Below the pieces are notes generated by a model, which searched no databases, had not been told where the DNA came from, and saw only the letters and a list, made by a program, of their open reading frames with translations. Shown here in pieces: positions 17,738 through 25,767 of a stretch of 64,000 nt of DNA (position 1 is its first letter; each line of letters opens with the position of its first letter). The DNA is from Paracoccaceae bacterium (GTDB lineage Bacteria; Pseudomonadota; Alphaproteobacteria; Rhodobacterales; Rhodobacteraceae), in NCBI GenBank assembly GCA_014654775.1, contig JACVZW010000058.1, positions 62,001-126,000 of the forward strand, given 5' to 3'. Made by a program: the position numbers and the translations under genes.

Positions 17738-19316
17738 GGGACACCTGCTGCAAGAGGGGCTGACCGTCCGAGCTTTTGGTCCCAAGGCAGGCGGCAATAT
17801 GTGCCGCCGCCCGCGCAGCGCCGTCGAAATCGAGCGGCACGCGGGCGGAAACGACCGGTCCTGTCGCCGCCGCTCCGGAGAGATGCAGCGAGAGCGCCTC
17901 TGGCGTCAGGTCCGGTCTTTCGATCACCTGCGCAAGCCCGAGGCTGCGAAGACGTTCTGCCCGGAGTCGTTGTTCGCTGGACGGCCCGACGCGGGGAACG
18001 ACCAATGCGGGAACGCCGATGGCGAGCGCTTCCGTCACCGAATTGTACCCGCCCATGGTGACGAAGAGATCGCTTGCCGCAAGCCGGGCCGCCATGTCGC
18101 TGACCTGATCATGGAAGGTGACATCGAGCTGTGCCGCGCGCAAATGAAGCCTTTCGCGCAGTTCGGTATCCATCAGCGGCCCTCCGACGAGTTGCAGGTC
18201 CGGGCGATGGCGGCGGGGCAGCAGGGCCTGCGCCTCTAGCGCCGTGGCCAAAAGCAGGAAAGCATCCCGCCCGCCGCCACCCGAAACCAGCACGCGGCGC
18301 GGTCCCTTTTCCCGACGTATCGCGCGCCGCGCCCGTATGGTGGTGACGGCGCCGCAATATGTCACCGCGCCCGGGCGCAGACGATCCAGCCCGTAGGCCC
18401 GACTGGACGGATAGAAGTCGGCGTTTCCATAGACGAGAATGTCATCATAGAGGGTGGAGATCACGGTGTCAGTCCCGGCTTCGGCCCAGCGGGTACAGGT
18501 CCGCTCTGGGTCGTCGAGAATATCCCTCAGGCCGAGGATGGTGCGGGTGCCATGGGCTTCGCGCAGGCGCCGCAGCGGGGCGACGAGTTCGTTCCAGACG
18601 CCGGTCGGCTCATGATCGACAAGCAGGATGTCGGGCTTGAAGGTTTCGGCCACGCGTTCAAGGATACCTGCGCGCAAGGCACGCGCAGTGTCGGCATCGA
18701 TCCGCAGGCTGCCGGATTGCCACCGATCGCGTCCGAGTTTGGCCAGCGATGGCAGCTTGATGTAATCGATCCCCGGCTTGGGCGCAAAGATCATGCCCGC
18801 CGGGCAGCCGACCAGCATCAGCACGGAAAGGCCGGGCACACGGGCCACCAGTTCTTCGGCAATCGCGCTGTTGCGGCGCATGTGACCAAGGCCGATCGTG
18901 TCATGCGAATACATCATCACCGAAGGACCCGGTCTGCGCTGCTGCGGTGGCAGGCTTTCTGCCAGCAGCGCGGCGACCAGTTCGCACAGCCGTGCCATCG
19001 CAAAGGGCTTTGCGAGGAAGGCCGCGACAGCGATCTCTTCGGCGCGCAGGCGGTTGGCGGTGGTGTCTTGACCGCTCATCACGATGACCGGGCAATCCTG
19101 CAGCCTTTCGGCATGCGCACAAAGCACATCGATGCCGTCCCCGTCGCCAAGCGAGATGTCGGCGATGACAAGATCCGGTTTCAGGCCCGAGGCCAGTATC
19201 CGACTGGCCTCGGCGGCGGATGGGGCATGGGTGACGGTATGTCCGGCACGGCCCAACGCGATTCCGATGTTGCGGGCGATGATGGGCTCGTCTTCGATCA
19301 GAAGGATGTCCGGCAT
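17730..19316 (-). CDS. Response-regulator receiver domain fused to a COG4671/MurG-like glycosyltransferase
   Basis: A 528-residue fusion. Residues 1-120 are a complete receiver domain: acidic pocket D9/E10, phospho-acceptor D53 in IADISLGDGDG, switch Ser81 (VIVMSGQD) and Lys103 (LAKPF). After a short linker, residues 130-528 form a GT-B transferase related to MurG and COG4671: SHDTIGLGHMRR (137-148), SGGGG (345-349) and GGYNSVTEAL (422-431). It is the first gene of the nine-gene operon and is divergent from a histidine kinase gene 208 bases away. I infer that phosphorylation of D53 switches the transferase. Neither half looks truncated. A receiver joined to a sugar transferase is unusual; most receivers regulate DNA-binding or signalling outputs. 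Confidence 0.85.
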   Translation of the reverse strand: MPDILLIEDEPIIARNIGIALGRAGHTVTHAPSAAEASRILASGLKPDLVIADISLGDGDGIDVLCAHAERLQDCPVIVMSGQDTTANRLRAEEIAVAAFLAKPFAMARLCELVAALLAESLPPQQRRPGPSVMMYSHDTIGLGHMRRNSAIAEELVARVPGLSVLMLVGCPAGMIFAPKPGIDYIKLPSLAKLGRDRWQSGSLRIDADTARALRAGILERVAETFKPDILLVDHEPTGVWNELVAPLRRLREAHGTRTILGLRDILDDPERTCTRWAEAGTDTVISTLYDDILVYGNADFYPSSRAYGLDRLRPGAVTYCGAVTTIRARRAIRREKGPRRVLVSGGGGRDAFLLLATALEAQALLPRRHRPDLQLVGGPLMDTELRERLHLRAAQLDVTFHDQVSDMAARLAASDLFVTMGGYNSVTEALAIGVPALVVPRVGPSSEQRLRAERLRSLGLAQVIERPDLTPEALSLHLSGAAATGPVVSARVPLDFDGAARAAAHIAACLGTKSSDGQPLLQQVSHG

Positions 19317-19524
19317 TCCTGCCCCCTCGGTGCAATGGTCCTGTCGGGTATCCTAGGCCAGCCATTGAGGGCCCGCGCCCGGCGTCCGGGGCGGTTTTGG
19401 GGCAAATCGCGGGGGCAATTTGGGGGAAATGGCCCAGAACGACCCGCCCTGGGCCCCCAGCATGATTTGCGCCGCGCACGAGTTGTGGTTTTGTGGTGAC
19501 AACCCGGAACCAGCGGAGGATGGC
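19317..19524. promoter_or_regulatory. Divergent control region with G-run cluster
   Basis: A 208-base non-coding gap between the receiver-glycosyltransferase operon (minus) and the histidine kinase gene (plus), so it must hold both promoters. No clear -35/-10 pair was recognised. Four G-runs on the plus strand (19388-19391, 19399-19402, 19411-19415, 19422-19426) are close to a G-quadruplex pattern, with the middle loop one base long for the strict rule. A ribosome site AGCGGAGGA lies just before the kinase ATG. Confidence 0.45.
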
Positions 19525-20904
19525 ATGAGCCTTCTCATCGGCGCGACCAGCCTGCGCGATTCACCGCATCACCTGCGGATGCTGACGATCTTCTTCGTCA
19601 TCAGTTTCATCGCGATTTTCTCGACGGCTGCGATCCTGTCGACGGCGCTGTCGCGCTACATCATCCATCAAATGATGATGCGCGATGCAATGGTCTCGAC
19701 CGAGTTCCTGAACTCGATCGTCCATGTCGAACAGGCGGCACCCTATTTCCTTGGCATCACTGACGCGCCCACGCCGCCCGATGTGCAGGAGTTCGTCAGC
19801 CATGTCTCGCGATTGCCGGACGTGTTCCGTGCCAATGTCTATGCCTTTGACGGACATATTCTGTGGTCAAGCGATCCGCAGATGGTGGGCAAGAAGTTCG
19901 ACGACAACGACGAACTGGCCCAGGCAATGGAAGGGCGGCTGGAACCGGAACTGAGCGTGGTGAGCCGGGGCGAAAAGGAAGAACATGTCGGTTTCCCCGA
20001 TGGGGTGGACCGGTTCATCGAATACTATATCCCCATCCGGCGCGAGATCACGGGCGAAGTCGTGGGCGCGGTAGAGGTCTACAAGGCGCCCGAGAACCTG
20101 CTCACCTCGATGACGGAAATCCGCAAGCTGGCCTGGCTGGGTGCCCTTGCTGCCGGTTGCGCCCTGTTCGGCGGGCTGGCGGTGGTCGTGGCCTATGCCA
20201 GCCGTGTGCTGCAGCGGCAGGAGGCGCGGATCGTCGAGACGGAGCGTCTTGCCGTGGTGGGCGAGATGGCCTCGGCGGTTGCGCATGGATTGCGCAATCC
20301 GCTGGCGGCGATCCGGTCCTGCGCGGAGTTGACGATGGAGGATGACATCCCCGATCACAGCCGCGACGCGATCCGCGACATCACCAATCAGGTGGACCGT
20401 CTGGAAAGCTGGATCCGTGCCTTCCTCATCCGCAGCCGGAACGACCCCGGCAGCCTGTCGGATCAGGCGCAGATCGATCAGGTCATCCAGCGCTGTCTGG
20501 AGAATTTCGAGGCCCAGATGCGCAAGCGCGGAATCGTTTCGGTCATGTCTGGGGGACGGGGCCATCCCATCGCATTGGCACAGCCGTCGGAACTGGAGCA
20601 GGTGCTAAACTCCATCATCTCGAACAGTATCGAGGCGATGCATAAGGGTGGCAAGCTGGGGATCGGCTGGTCCACCCGGCCGGATGGCAAGATTGCCATC
20701 ACCATCACCGATACCGGACCGGGCATCCCGCCCGACATGGTGGGGCGGCTGTTCAAGCCGTTCGAAACGGGCAAGGCGGCGGGGCTGGGTGTCGGTCTTG
20801 CCCTCGGCCGCCGGATCGTGGAGCGGATGGGCGGATCGTTGGACCTCAAGAATCGGCCGATCGAAGGCGTCGAAGTCACCTTGATCCTCCCGGGGCATGC
20901 CTGA
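19525..20904 (+). CDS. Membrane sensor histidine kinase (NtrB/HisKA-type)
   Basis: A 459-residue inner-membrane kinase. Two hydrophobic spans (about 19-41 and 203-227) enclose a periplasmic sensor region of about 160 residues. The dimerisation helix carries H254 in AVAHGLRNPLAA. The catalytic domain has an N-box (ISNSIEAM, N367), a G1 box DTGPG (396-400) and a G2 box GLGVGLALG. The ATG at 19525 follows GGAGGA by 4 bases. It overlaps the regulator gene downstream, so these are cognate partners. It may also phosphorylate the receiver-glycosyltransferase encoded divergently. The signal sensed is unknown; the periplasmic part resembles no sensor I can name. Confidence 0.9.
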   Translation: MSLLIGATSLRDSPHHLRMLTIFFVISFIAIFSTAAILSTALSRYIIHQMMMRDAMVSTEFLNSIVHVEQAAPYFLGITDAPTPPDVQEFVSHVSRLPDVFRANVYAFDGHILWSSDPQMVGKKFDDNDELAQAMEGRLEPELSVVSRGEKEEHVGFPDGVDRFIEYYIPIRREITGEVVGAVEVYKAPENLLTSMTEIRKLAWLGALAAGCALFGGLAVVVAYASRVLQRQEARIVETERLAVVGEMASAVAHGLRNPLAAIRSCAELTMEDDIPDHSRDAIRDITNQVDRLESWIRAFLIRSRNDPGSLSDQAQIDQVIQRCLENFEAQMRKRGIVSVMSGGRGHPIALAQPSELEQVLNSIISNSIEAMHKGGKLGIGWSTRPDGKIAITITDTGPGIPPDMVGRLFKPFETGKAAGLGVGLALGRRIVERMGGSLDLKNRPIEGVEVTLILPGHA

Positions 20905-22129
20905 GATGACCGATATCCTGATCATCGAGGACGAGGATGTTCTTGCGCGCTCCATCGTGGGGTTTCTGGAACGGCGCGGGTTTTCGGCAGGTTTCGCGGT
21001 CGACGGGCAAAGCGCACTTGCTCTGTTCCGCCGGGAGCGGCCAAGGCTTGTGATCCTTGACGTCCGTTTGGGGCGCGAGAATGGACTTGATCTTTTGCCC
21101 ACACTGCGCGGCATCAATCCCGAGGCGCAGATCGTGGTCATGACGGGCCATGGCGACGTTGGCATCGCCGTCGAGGCGATGAAGCGCGGCGCGCGGGATT
21201 TTCTGATGAAGCCCGCACCCCTTGCGATGATCGCCAGCATGGCCGCGGACCTTATCCTTCAGGATAGTGCGCGACCGCATGATGTTTCGGGGGTGGATCG
21301 GATCATCGGGCGGTCTTCGTCAGCCATCGACCTGCGTGCGACGCTGAGGCGGCTGGCTTCGGCGGCAGAAGGGCAGCAACCACCCGGTGTTCTGCTGACG
21401 GGGCCGCGCGGCAGCGGCAAGACCCTTGCGGCGCGCGCCCTATACGAAACCGTGCAGGACGCACGCGGGAAGATGGAATGCATCGATTGTTCGATCGGTG
21501 AAGGGCAGATCGAGACCGCCCTCGCCTCCGGTGCACGTGCACTGATCCTGCGCTATGTCGATGCCTTGGGGGAAGAAGATCAGGGGCGTCTGGTCCGCGC
21601 CCTTGATGCCGACCCCGGGCTTTGGATCATCGCGACGACGGCGCGCAATCTCGGGGCTCTGGAACGCAAGGGGGAGTTTCGGCCCGATCTGCTTTACCGA
21701 ATTCAGGTCGGCTGGGTCGATGTGCCGCCGCTGGTGGATCACAGTTCGGACATCCTGCCGCTGGCCGAGGAATTCGCGCGGCGCACCGCTTTCCGCTTTT
21801 CACGCAGCCGCCCGCGCCTGACCGGAGAGGCGCGGGTAAAGCTGTTGCAGCACGACTGGCCGGGCAATGTGGCCGAGTTGGAAAACTGCGTCGAACGCGC
21901 CGTGATCCAGTCGAGCGATGGGATGATCAGCGCCGGTGACATCAAGATCATCGATCAGACAGAACGGGACGAGGCGGCGGTCCCGAACCTGACCAAGATG
22001 GAGGAAACCGCACTGGTCAAGGCCTTGCGCGTGACCGGAGGAAACGTGTCACGCGCGGCCGAGATGCTGGGCATCTCACGTGACACGTTGCGCTACCGCA
22101 TGGAAAAATTCGGAATTTCGCGGCGTTAG
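20897..22129 (+). CDS. NtrC-family response regulator with degenerate AAA+ domain
   Basis: A 410-residue regulator. The receiver domain (1-120) has D12/E13, phospho-acceptor D55 and K105. The central AAA+ domain keeps Walker A GPRGSGKT (169-176) and WPGNVAELEN (321-330). However, the segment that should contain GAFTGA (about 200-215) does not, and the Walker B strand reads ALILRYVDAL with no DE pair. A Fis-type helix-turn-helix closes the protein (365-410). Without GAFTGA it cannot contact sigma-54 in the usual way, so it probably works with another sigma factor, as Rhodobacter NtrC does. The start at 20897 overlaps the kinase stop; an ATG at 20906 is equally possible. Confidence 0.88.
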   Translation: MPEMTDILIIEDEDVLARSIVGFLERRGFSAGFAVDGQSALALFRRERPRLVILDVRLGRENGLDLLPTLRGINPEAQIVVMTGHGDVGIAVEAMKRGARDFLMKPAPLAMIASMAADLILQDSARPHDVSGVDRIIGRSSSAIDLRATLRRLASAAEGQQPPGVLLTGPRGSGKTLAARALYETVQDARGKMECIDCSIGEGQIETALASGARALILRYVDALGEEDQGRLVRALDADPGLWIIATTARNLGALERKGEFRPDLLYRIQVGWVDVPPLVDHSSDILPLAEEFARRTAFRFSRSRPRLTGEARVKLLQHDWPGNVAELENCVERAVIQSSDGMISAGDIKIIDQTERDEAAVPNLTKMEETALVKALRVTGGNVSRAAEMLGISRDTLRYRMEKFGISRR

Positions 22130-22836
22130 GCAATGTCTGCGATTTCATCCAGCAAAGATGGATCGCGACGTTCGGCCCGTTTCAAGGCGCGTCTGATGAT
22201 GGCGAGCGTCATGTAGGGGGCAAGGATGGCGTGGTCAGTCCGGCCTCCGAGGCCGGTCCATGCCGCAACGAGGCTGGCGCGGGCGTCGTTCAGCCGATCT
22301 GCGAGGGGACGGGGGTCGCGAAGGGACTGGGAGGCCAACCAGGCGATTAGGTTGCCGAGATCGGCCTCGACCGGGCCGAGGGCGAGGTCGTCGAGATCGA
22401 GAAGCCATGATCGACCCTCTGAGTCGCGGATCACCTGGCCCGGATGGAAATCCCCGTGGCAGATGGTGTCCATCGTGGCGGGGAGACGCGTGACCTGCTG
22501 CTGCGCGAGACGGGCGACCGTGGCCGGGGCGAGGGCGAGGCGCGGGCGGATGCGTAGAAGAGGATCATGCTGTGGTAGGCCGAGAGAGGGCAGGCGCAAC
22601 CGGTTGAGGCCAAGAAGGGGCGAAAGCAGATCAGGAAGCCCTGCGATCAGGTCTGGTCCTGTGGTTCCGGTTATCCGGGGAAAGCGGAGTGTCCGGTCAT
22701 CTTCGCGGGTCGGGATCGGGGTGGCGATTCCGGCGGCCTGCAAGGCCTCTGCCCTGTTTAGGGCGGCCGTGGCTATTGTGGCGGCGGAAAAGCGTTTCAC
22801 AACAACGCTTTCCGAGAAGGTCACCTGCGCTGTCAT
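22126..22836 (-). CDS. Short APH-fold phosphotransferase
   Basis: A 236-residue kinase-like protein, shorter than the three in the main operon because the N-terminal lobe is reduced. The catalytic loop is CHGDFHPGQ and the metal loop LLDLDDLALGP. As in two of the others, Gln stands in the position usually held by Asn. Its stop overlaps the end of the convergent regulator gene by 4 bases, and its ATG overlaps the stop of the upstream glycosyltransferase gene. It probably belongs to the same pathway as the operon on the far side of the kinase/regulator pair. Confidence 0.8.
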   Translation of the reverse strand: MTAQVTFSESVVVKRFSAATIATAALNRAEALQAAGIATPIPTREDDRTLRFPRITGTTGPDLIAGLPDLLSPLLGLNRLRLPSLGLPQHDPLLRIRPRLALAPATVARLAQQQVTRLPATMDTICHGDFHPGQVIRDSEGRSWLLDLDDLALGPVEADLGNLIAWLASQSLRDPRPLADRLNDARASLVAAWTGLGGRTDHAILAPYMTLAIIRRALKRAERRDPSLLDEIADIA

Positions 22837-23819
22837 CCGACGGACAGGATGGCTTCGGCGGCGCGGTCTTCGCCGCTGGGGCCAAGGGCGACAGGGGGGC
22901 GCCGAAGGCGCAGGTGCAGGACCCGTGCAAGCCAGTCGCCATTTTTATTTTCCTCGTCAATGGCTTGGGGAAGGGACAGGCGCCGGGACCAGAGGCGGAT
23001 GCGGGCATCTTGATCGTCGATAGAGCGGGGGATGGCGATCAGGTGGGTAGGGGTGGAGGTGGTGGCGAGTTCGAGGACCGAGTTGTAACCCGCCGTGGAG
23101 ATCACCGCATCCGCCGTGTGAAAGAGCCGGTTCAAGCCGCCGCCGGGGTCGATTATGTGATCGATTCCAGGGACTTGCCCGAAATTCTTCGCACGCGGGC
23201 CGATGGCCTGCACGGCATCGAAGGGAATGGGGCATAGCGCGCGCAGGCGCGACAAAATATTCCCGATCTGGTCGTAAAGGTCGGCGGAAGTCTGGGCCGT
23301 TCCACCCCCACCCGTGGCGATGAGGAGTTGCGGGCGACTGCGCGCAGCAGCTGCCGCCATATCCGCATTCCGATAAATCCATCCAACAGAAACAATACCT
23401 TGGTTGCTTCCCTCTGGCATTTCGGGCCGCCAGTGATCGGCCGGATTCGCGATCAGGACACGTGTCCAAGGGTGCTGGGCGGGTTGGAAATGGGGCAGGT
23501 GGGCATCGGGCGTTTCACGCAATATGAGAATACGCGGCGTCGCGGCGGCCTCCAGTTCCGGCAGGTTCATCGTATCGAGAACGGCGGTGAAAGGCCCTGC
23601 GCCCGCCGCTAAGGGCATCGCGGCACGGTCTGCCACAGTGATGGTGTCGAAGGCAGAAAGGTCTTCGGGATCAAGGCCTTGCGGGGCGGCATTCGTCACC
23701 AGACGCAGGCTGCGCCCGGGCGCGGCGCGGCGCAGGGCGCGGGCGATGGTGGCGCTGCGGCGCAGGTGGCCGAGGCCGGATTTCGACGTGGCGAAAAAGA
23801 TGATGGCGTTGGTGGACAC
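22833..23819 (-). CDS. COG4671/MurG-like glycosyltransferase, stand-alone
   Basis: A 328-residue GT-B protein related to the transferase half of the receiver fusion: both carry GLGHxRRxxxIAxxL near the N-terminus, here SGLGHLRRSATIARAL at residues 12-27, and a C-terminal GYNSVLEL (compare GGYNSVTEAL). The GTG at 23819 is chosen because the family pattern begins six residues later. The frame stays open to an ATG at 23930, which would add 37 residues encoded mostly by the dispersed repeat and rich in Cys; I regard that as non-coding. It is coupled to the short APH kinase. Confidence 0.78.
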   Translation of the reverse strand: MSTNAIIFFATSKSGLGHLRRSATIARALRRAAPGRSLRLVTNAAPQGLDPEDLSAFDTITVADRAAMPLAAGAGPFTAVLDTMNLPELEAAATPRILILRETPDAHLPHFQPAQHPWTRVLIANPADHWRPEMPEGSNQGIVSVGWIYRNADMAAAAARSRPQLLIATGGGGTAQTSADLYDQIGNILSRLRALCPIPFDAVQAIGPRAKNFGQVPGIDHIIDPGGGLNRLFHTADAVISTAGYNSVLELATTSTPTHLIAIPRSIDDQDARIRLWSRRLSLPQAIDEENKNGDWLARVLHLRLRRPPVALGPSGEDRAAEAILSVG

Positions 23820-23838
23820 GACACAGTACCCCGTTTTC

Positions 23839-23894
23839 GCTGTGCAGGATGCTGTGCCGCAAACTGTGCAGCAAGTTGTGGGCACGCAGCGCAC
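23839..23894 (+). repeat. Dispersed TGTG-phased repeat, copy 3
   Basis: A 56-base match to copy 1 with 50 identical positions, in the opposite orientation to copies 1 and 2. It lies just upstream of the GTG start of the stand-alone glycosyltransferase, antisense to that gene's direction, and keeps that gene's frame open. Copies 1-2 and copy 3 lie at the two edges of the two-component/glycosyltransferase block. Confidence 0.8.
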
Positions 23895-23948
23895 TGGGTC
23901 TTTTCGCCCATGCAACGGCCATGTCTTCATTTTTCGGAAGGTTTTCCG

Positions 23949-23979
23949 GCTGGGCGGCCTCTGATCGTGGCCGCCCAGC
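23949..23979 (-). terminator. Terminator-like hairpin after the PotC-type gene
   Basis: GCTGGGCGGCC (23949-23959) pairs perfectly over 11 bases with GGCCGCCCAGC (23969-23979), with a nine-base loop. It begins 9 bases past the stop of the last gene of the importer operon. The minus-strand sequence after it lacks a strong T-run, so it may depend on Rho or simply protect the 3' end. Confidence 0.6.
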
Positions 23980-23987
23980 TTGTCCCG

Positions 23988-24827
23988 TTATTCTTCGGCA
24001 GGGGCGTTGGCGCGCATCATTCGTTCAATCCGCCGCCGCCGCAGTTCGTAGAGGACCGCGGCAAGGATCGTCACGGTGATCATGATCACGGCCAGCGCGT
24101 TGATCGCGGGCGTGATCCCGGAGCGGACCATCGAGAAGACATAGACGGTCAGCGTATCCGCCCCGCCGCGCGTGAACTGGGTCACGTTGTAATTCTCGAT
24201 CGATTGGAAGAAGCCCACGGCCGCGCCTGCCCCGATGGCCGGGTAGAGATGGGGCAGAAGGATGCGTCGCATCACCTGCGCGTGGGAGGCACCAAGATCG
24301 AGCGCCGCCTCCTCTAGCCCGGCATCGAAGCTTTGCAGACGGGCAAGGACCAGAAGCATCACCATGGCGGCGATGTAGCTGACCTGACCGAGGACCGAGA
24401 GATGCAGACCCGCGCCGAAGAGGAAGAAGTCCGTATCCAGAGCGTTGCCCACCTTCGTCCAGAGCAGCATGGTGGAGATGCCGATGACAACGCCGGGGAT
24501 CAGGATGGTGGAGATCATCAGCCCGTAGATCATCGTCCGCACGCGGCCCGAGATCGAGTTGATGAGGATGGCCGAGGCGGTGCCCACGATCACCGCAAGG
24601 ATCGCCACCGCCGCCGCCACCCAGAGGGTATTGACGAAGGCCAGCATCATGCGGTCGTCGCTGGCCATCTCGCCGAACCATTTCAGGGTCCAGCCCTTCC
24701 ACGGCACGATGGAAGGCAGGCGCGAGTCGTTGAAGGCCGCGCCCGCCATCACCAGAAGGGGCGCGATCAGGTAAACAAGGAACAGCGTCGCGTAGAGATG
24801 CGAGAGGCTGAGGCGAAGTCGATGCAT
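23988..24827 (-). CDS. PotC-type ABC permease
   Basis: A 279-residue inner-membrane permease with about six transmembrane helices, the first in LYATLFLVYLIAPLLVMAG. The EAA loop that docks to the ATPase is EAALDLGASHAQVMRRILLP near residue 180. This is the pattern of PotC/YdcV permeases of polyamine-type importers. The ATG at 24827 is chosen because helix 1 starts within ten residues; the open frame to 25091 runs over the partner permease. It is the last gene of the importer operon and is followed by a strong hairpin. Confidence 0.9.
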   Translation of the reverse strand: MHRLRLSLSHLYATLFLVYLIAPLLVMAGAAFNDSRLPSIVPWKGWTLKWFGEMASDDRMMLAFVNTLWVAAAVAILAVIVGTASAILINSISGRVRTMIYGLMISTILIPGVVIGISTMLLWTKVGNALDTDFFLFGAGLHLSVLGQVSYIAAMVMLLVLARLQSFDAGLEEAALDLGASHAQVMRRILLPHLYPAIGAGAAVGFFQSIENYNVTQFTRGGADTLTVYVFSMVRSGITPAINALAVIMITVTILAAVLYELRRRRIERMMRANAPAEE

Positions 24828-24840
24828 CCTCTGGCCCCCC

Positions 24841-25764
24841 TTACTTCGCGATATCCGACAGCTTGACCTTGAAGGCCCACATCGCGATGGCGACGAAGAC
24901 CGTGCAGAGGAAAAGCAGCAGGAAGGCATAGGCGCTGGCCGTATTCCAGTCGAGCGCGTCGTTGAACCATTGGTTGATGGTCTGAGTGAACCATTGCGAG
25001 GTGGTGGAGCCGAGGATCGAGGGCACCAGAAGCGACCCGGCCGAGAGCATGAAGACCATGACGGAGCCGGAGGCGACACCGGGTTTGGCATGGGGCAGGA
25101 CGATGCGCCAGTGGATCTTCCACCATGGCGCGCCGAGGTCTTCTGCCGCCTCGATCTGGTTGGTGTCGAGCGAGGAGACGGCGTTGTAGACCGGGAAGAG
25201 CATGAAGAGCACGTAGGTGTAGATCAGGCCGATCACCACCGCGTCGTAATCGGTGATCCAGCGGACAGGATCTTCGATGATTCCCAGCGCGAGGAGGAGC
25301 GAGTTGAGCGGCCCCTTGAAGGCAAGGATGATCCACCACGCGAAGGCGCGCAGCACCTCAGACACCCAGAGGGGCACGAAGATCAGAAGCAGCAGGGTGG
25401 GAACCGAGCGGGGATTGGCGATCTTGGCCATGTAATAGGCCATGGGATAGGCGATCAGGAAGCAGAGCGCCGTCACCACCACCGAATACCAGATCGTCAG
25501 GAAGAAGGTCATGACGTGGACAGGGATCATGAAGGTGATCCCAAGGGGCGACACCTCGACCTCGCCACCGAAGACCTTGAGGTAGTTGTCGAAGGAATAG
25601 ACATCCTTCGGCCCGCCGATTTCCGTGACCGGAAGATAGGGGCGGAACGAGCTTTCGAAGAGCGTGATATTGGGCACGATGACGAGGATCACCAGCCAGA
25701 AGAAGACCAAAAGGCAGATGATCGTCGTCAGGCCCAGACCATAGCGGCGGAGCAGGTCCTGCAT
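24841..25764 (-). CDS. PotB-type ABC permease
   Basis: A 307-residue permease. The first helix is at about residues 13-33 (TIICLLVFFWLVILVIV), and a large periplasmic loop precedes the remaining five helices, as in PotB. The EAA loop is EAAEDLGAPWWKIHWRI near 212. It pairs with the PotC-type permease 13 bases downstream, and its ATG lies 3 bases past the ATPase stop. The substrate is judged only from the family: polyamines or related cations. Confidence 0.9.
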   Translation of the reverse strand: MQDLLRRYGLGLTTIICLLVFFWLVILVIVPNITLFESSFRPYLPVTEIGGPKDVYSFDNYLKVFGGEVEVSPLGITFMIPVHVMTFFLTIWYSVVVTALCFLIAYPMAYYMAKIANPRSVPTLLLLIFVPLWVSEVLRAFAWWIILAFKGPLNSLLLALGIIEDPVRWITDYDAVVIGLIYTYVLFMLFPVYNAVSSLDTNQIEAAEDLGAPWWKIHWRIVLPHAKPGVASGSVMVFMLSAGSLLVPSILGSTTSQWFTQTINQWFNDALDWNTASAYAFLLLFLCTVFVAIAMWAFKVKLSDIAK

Positions 25765-25767
25765 GGC

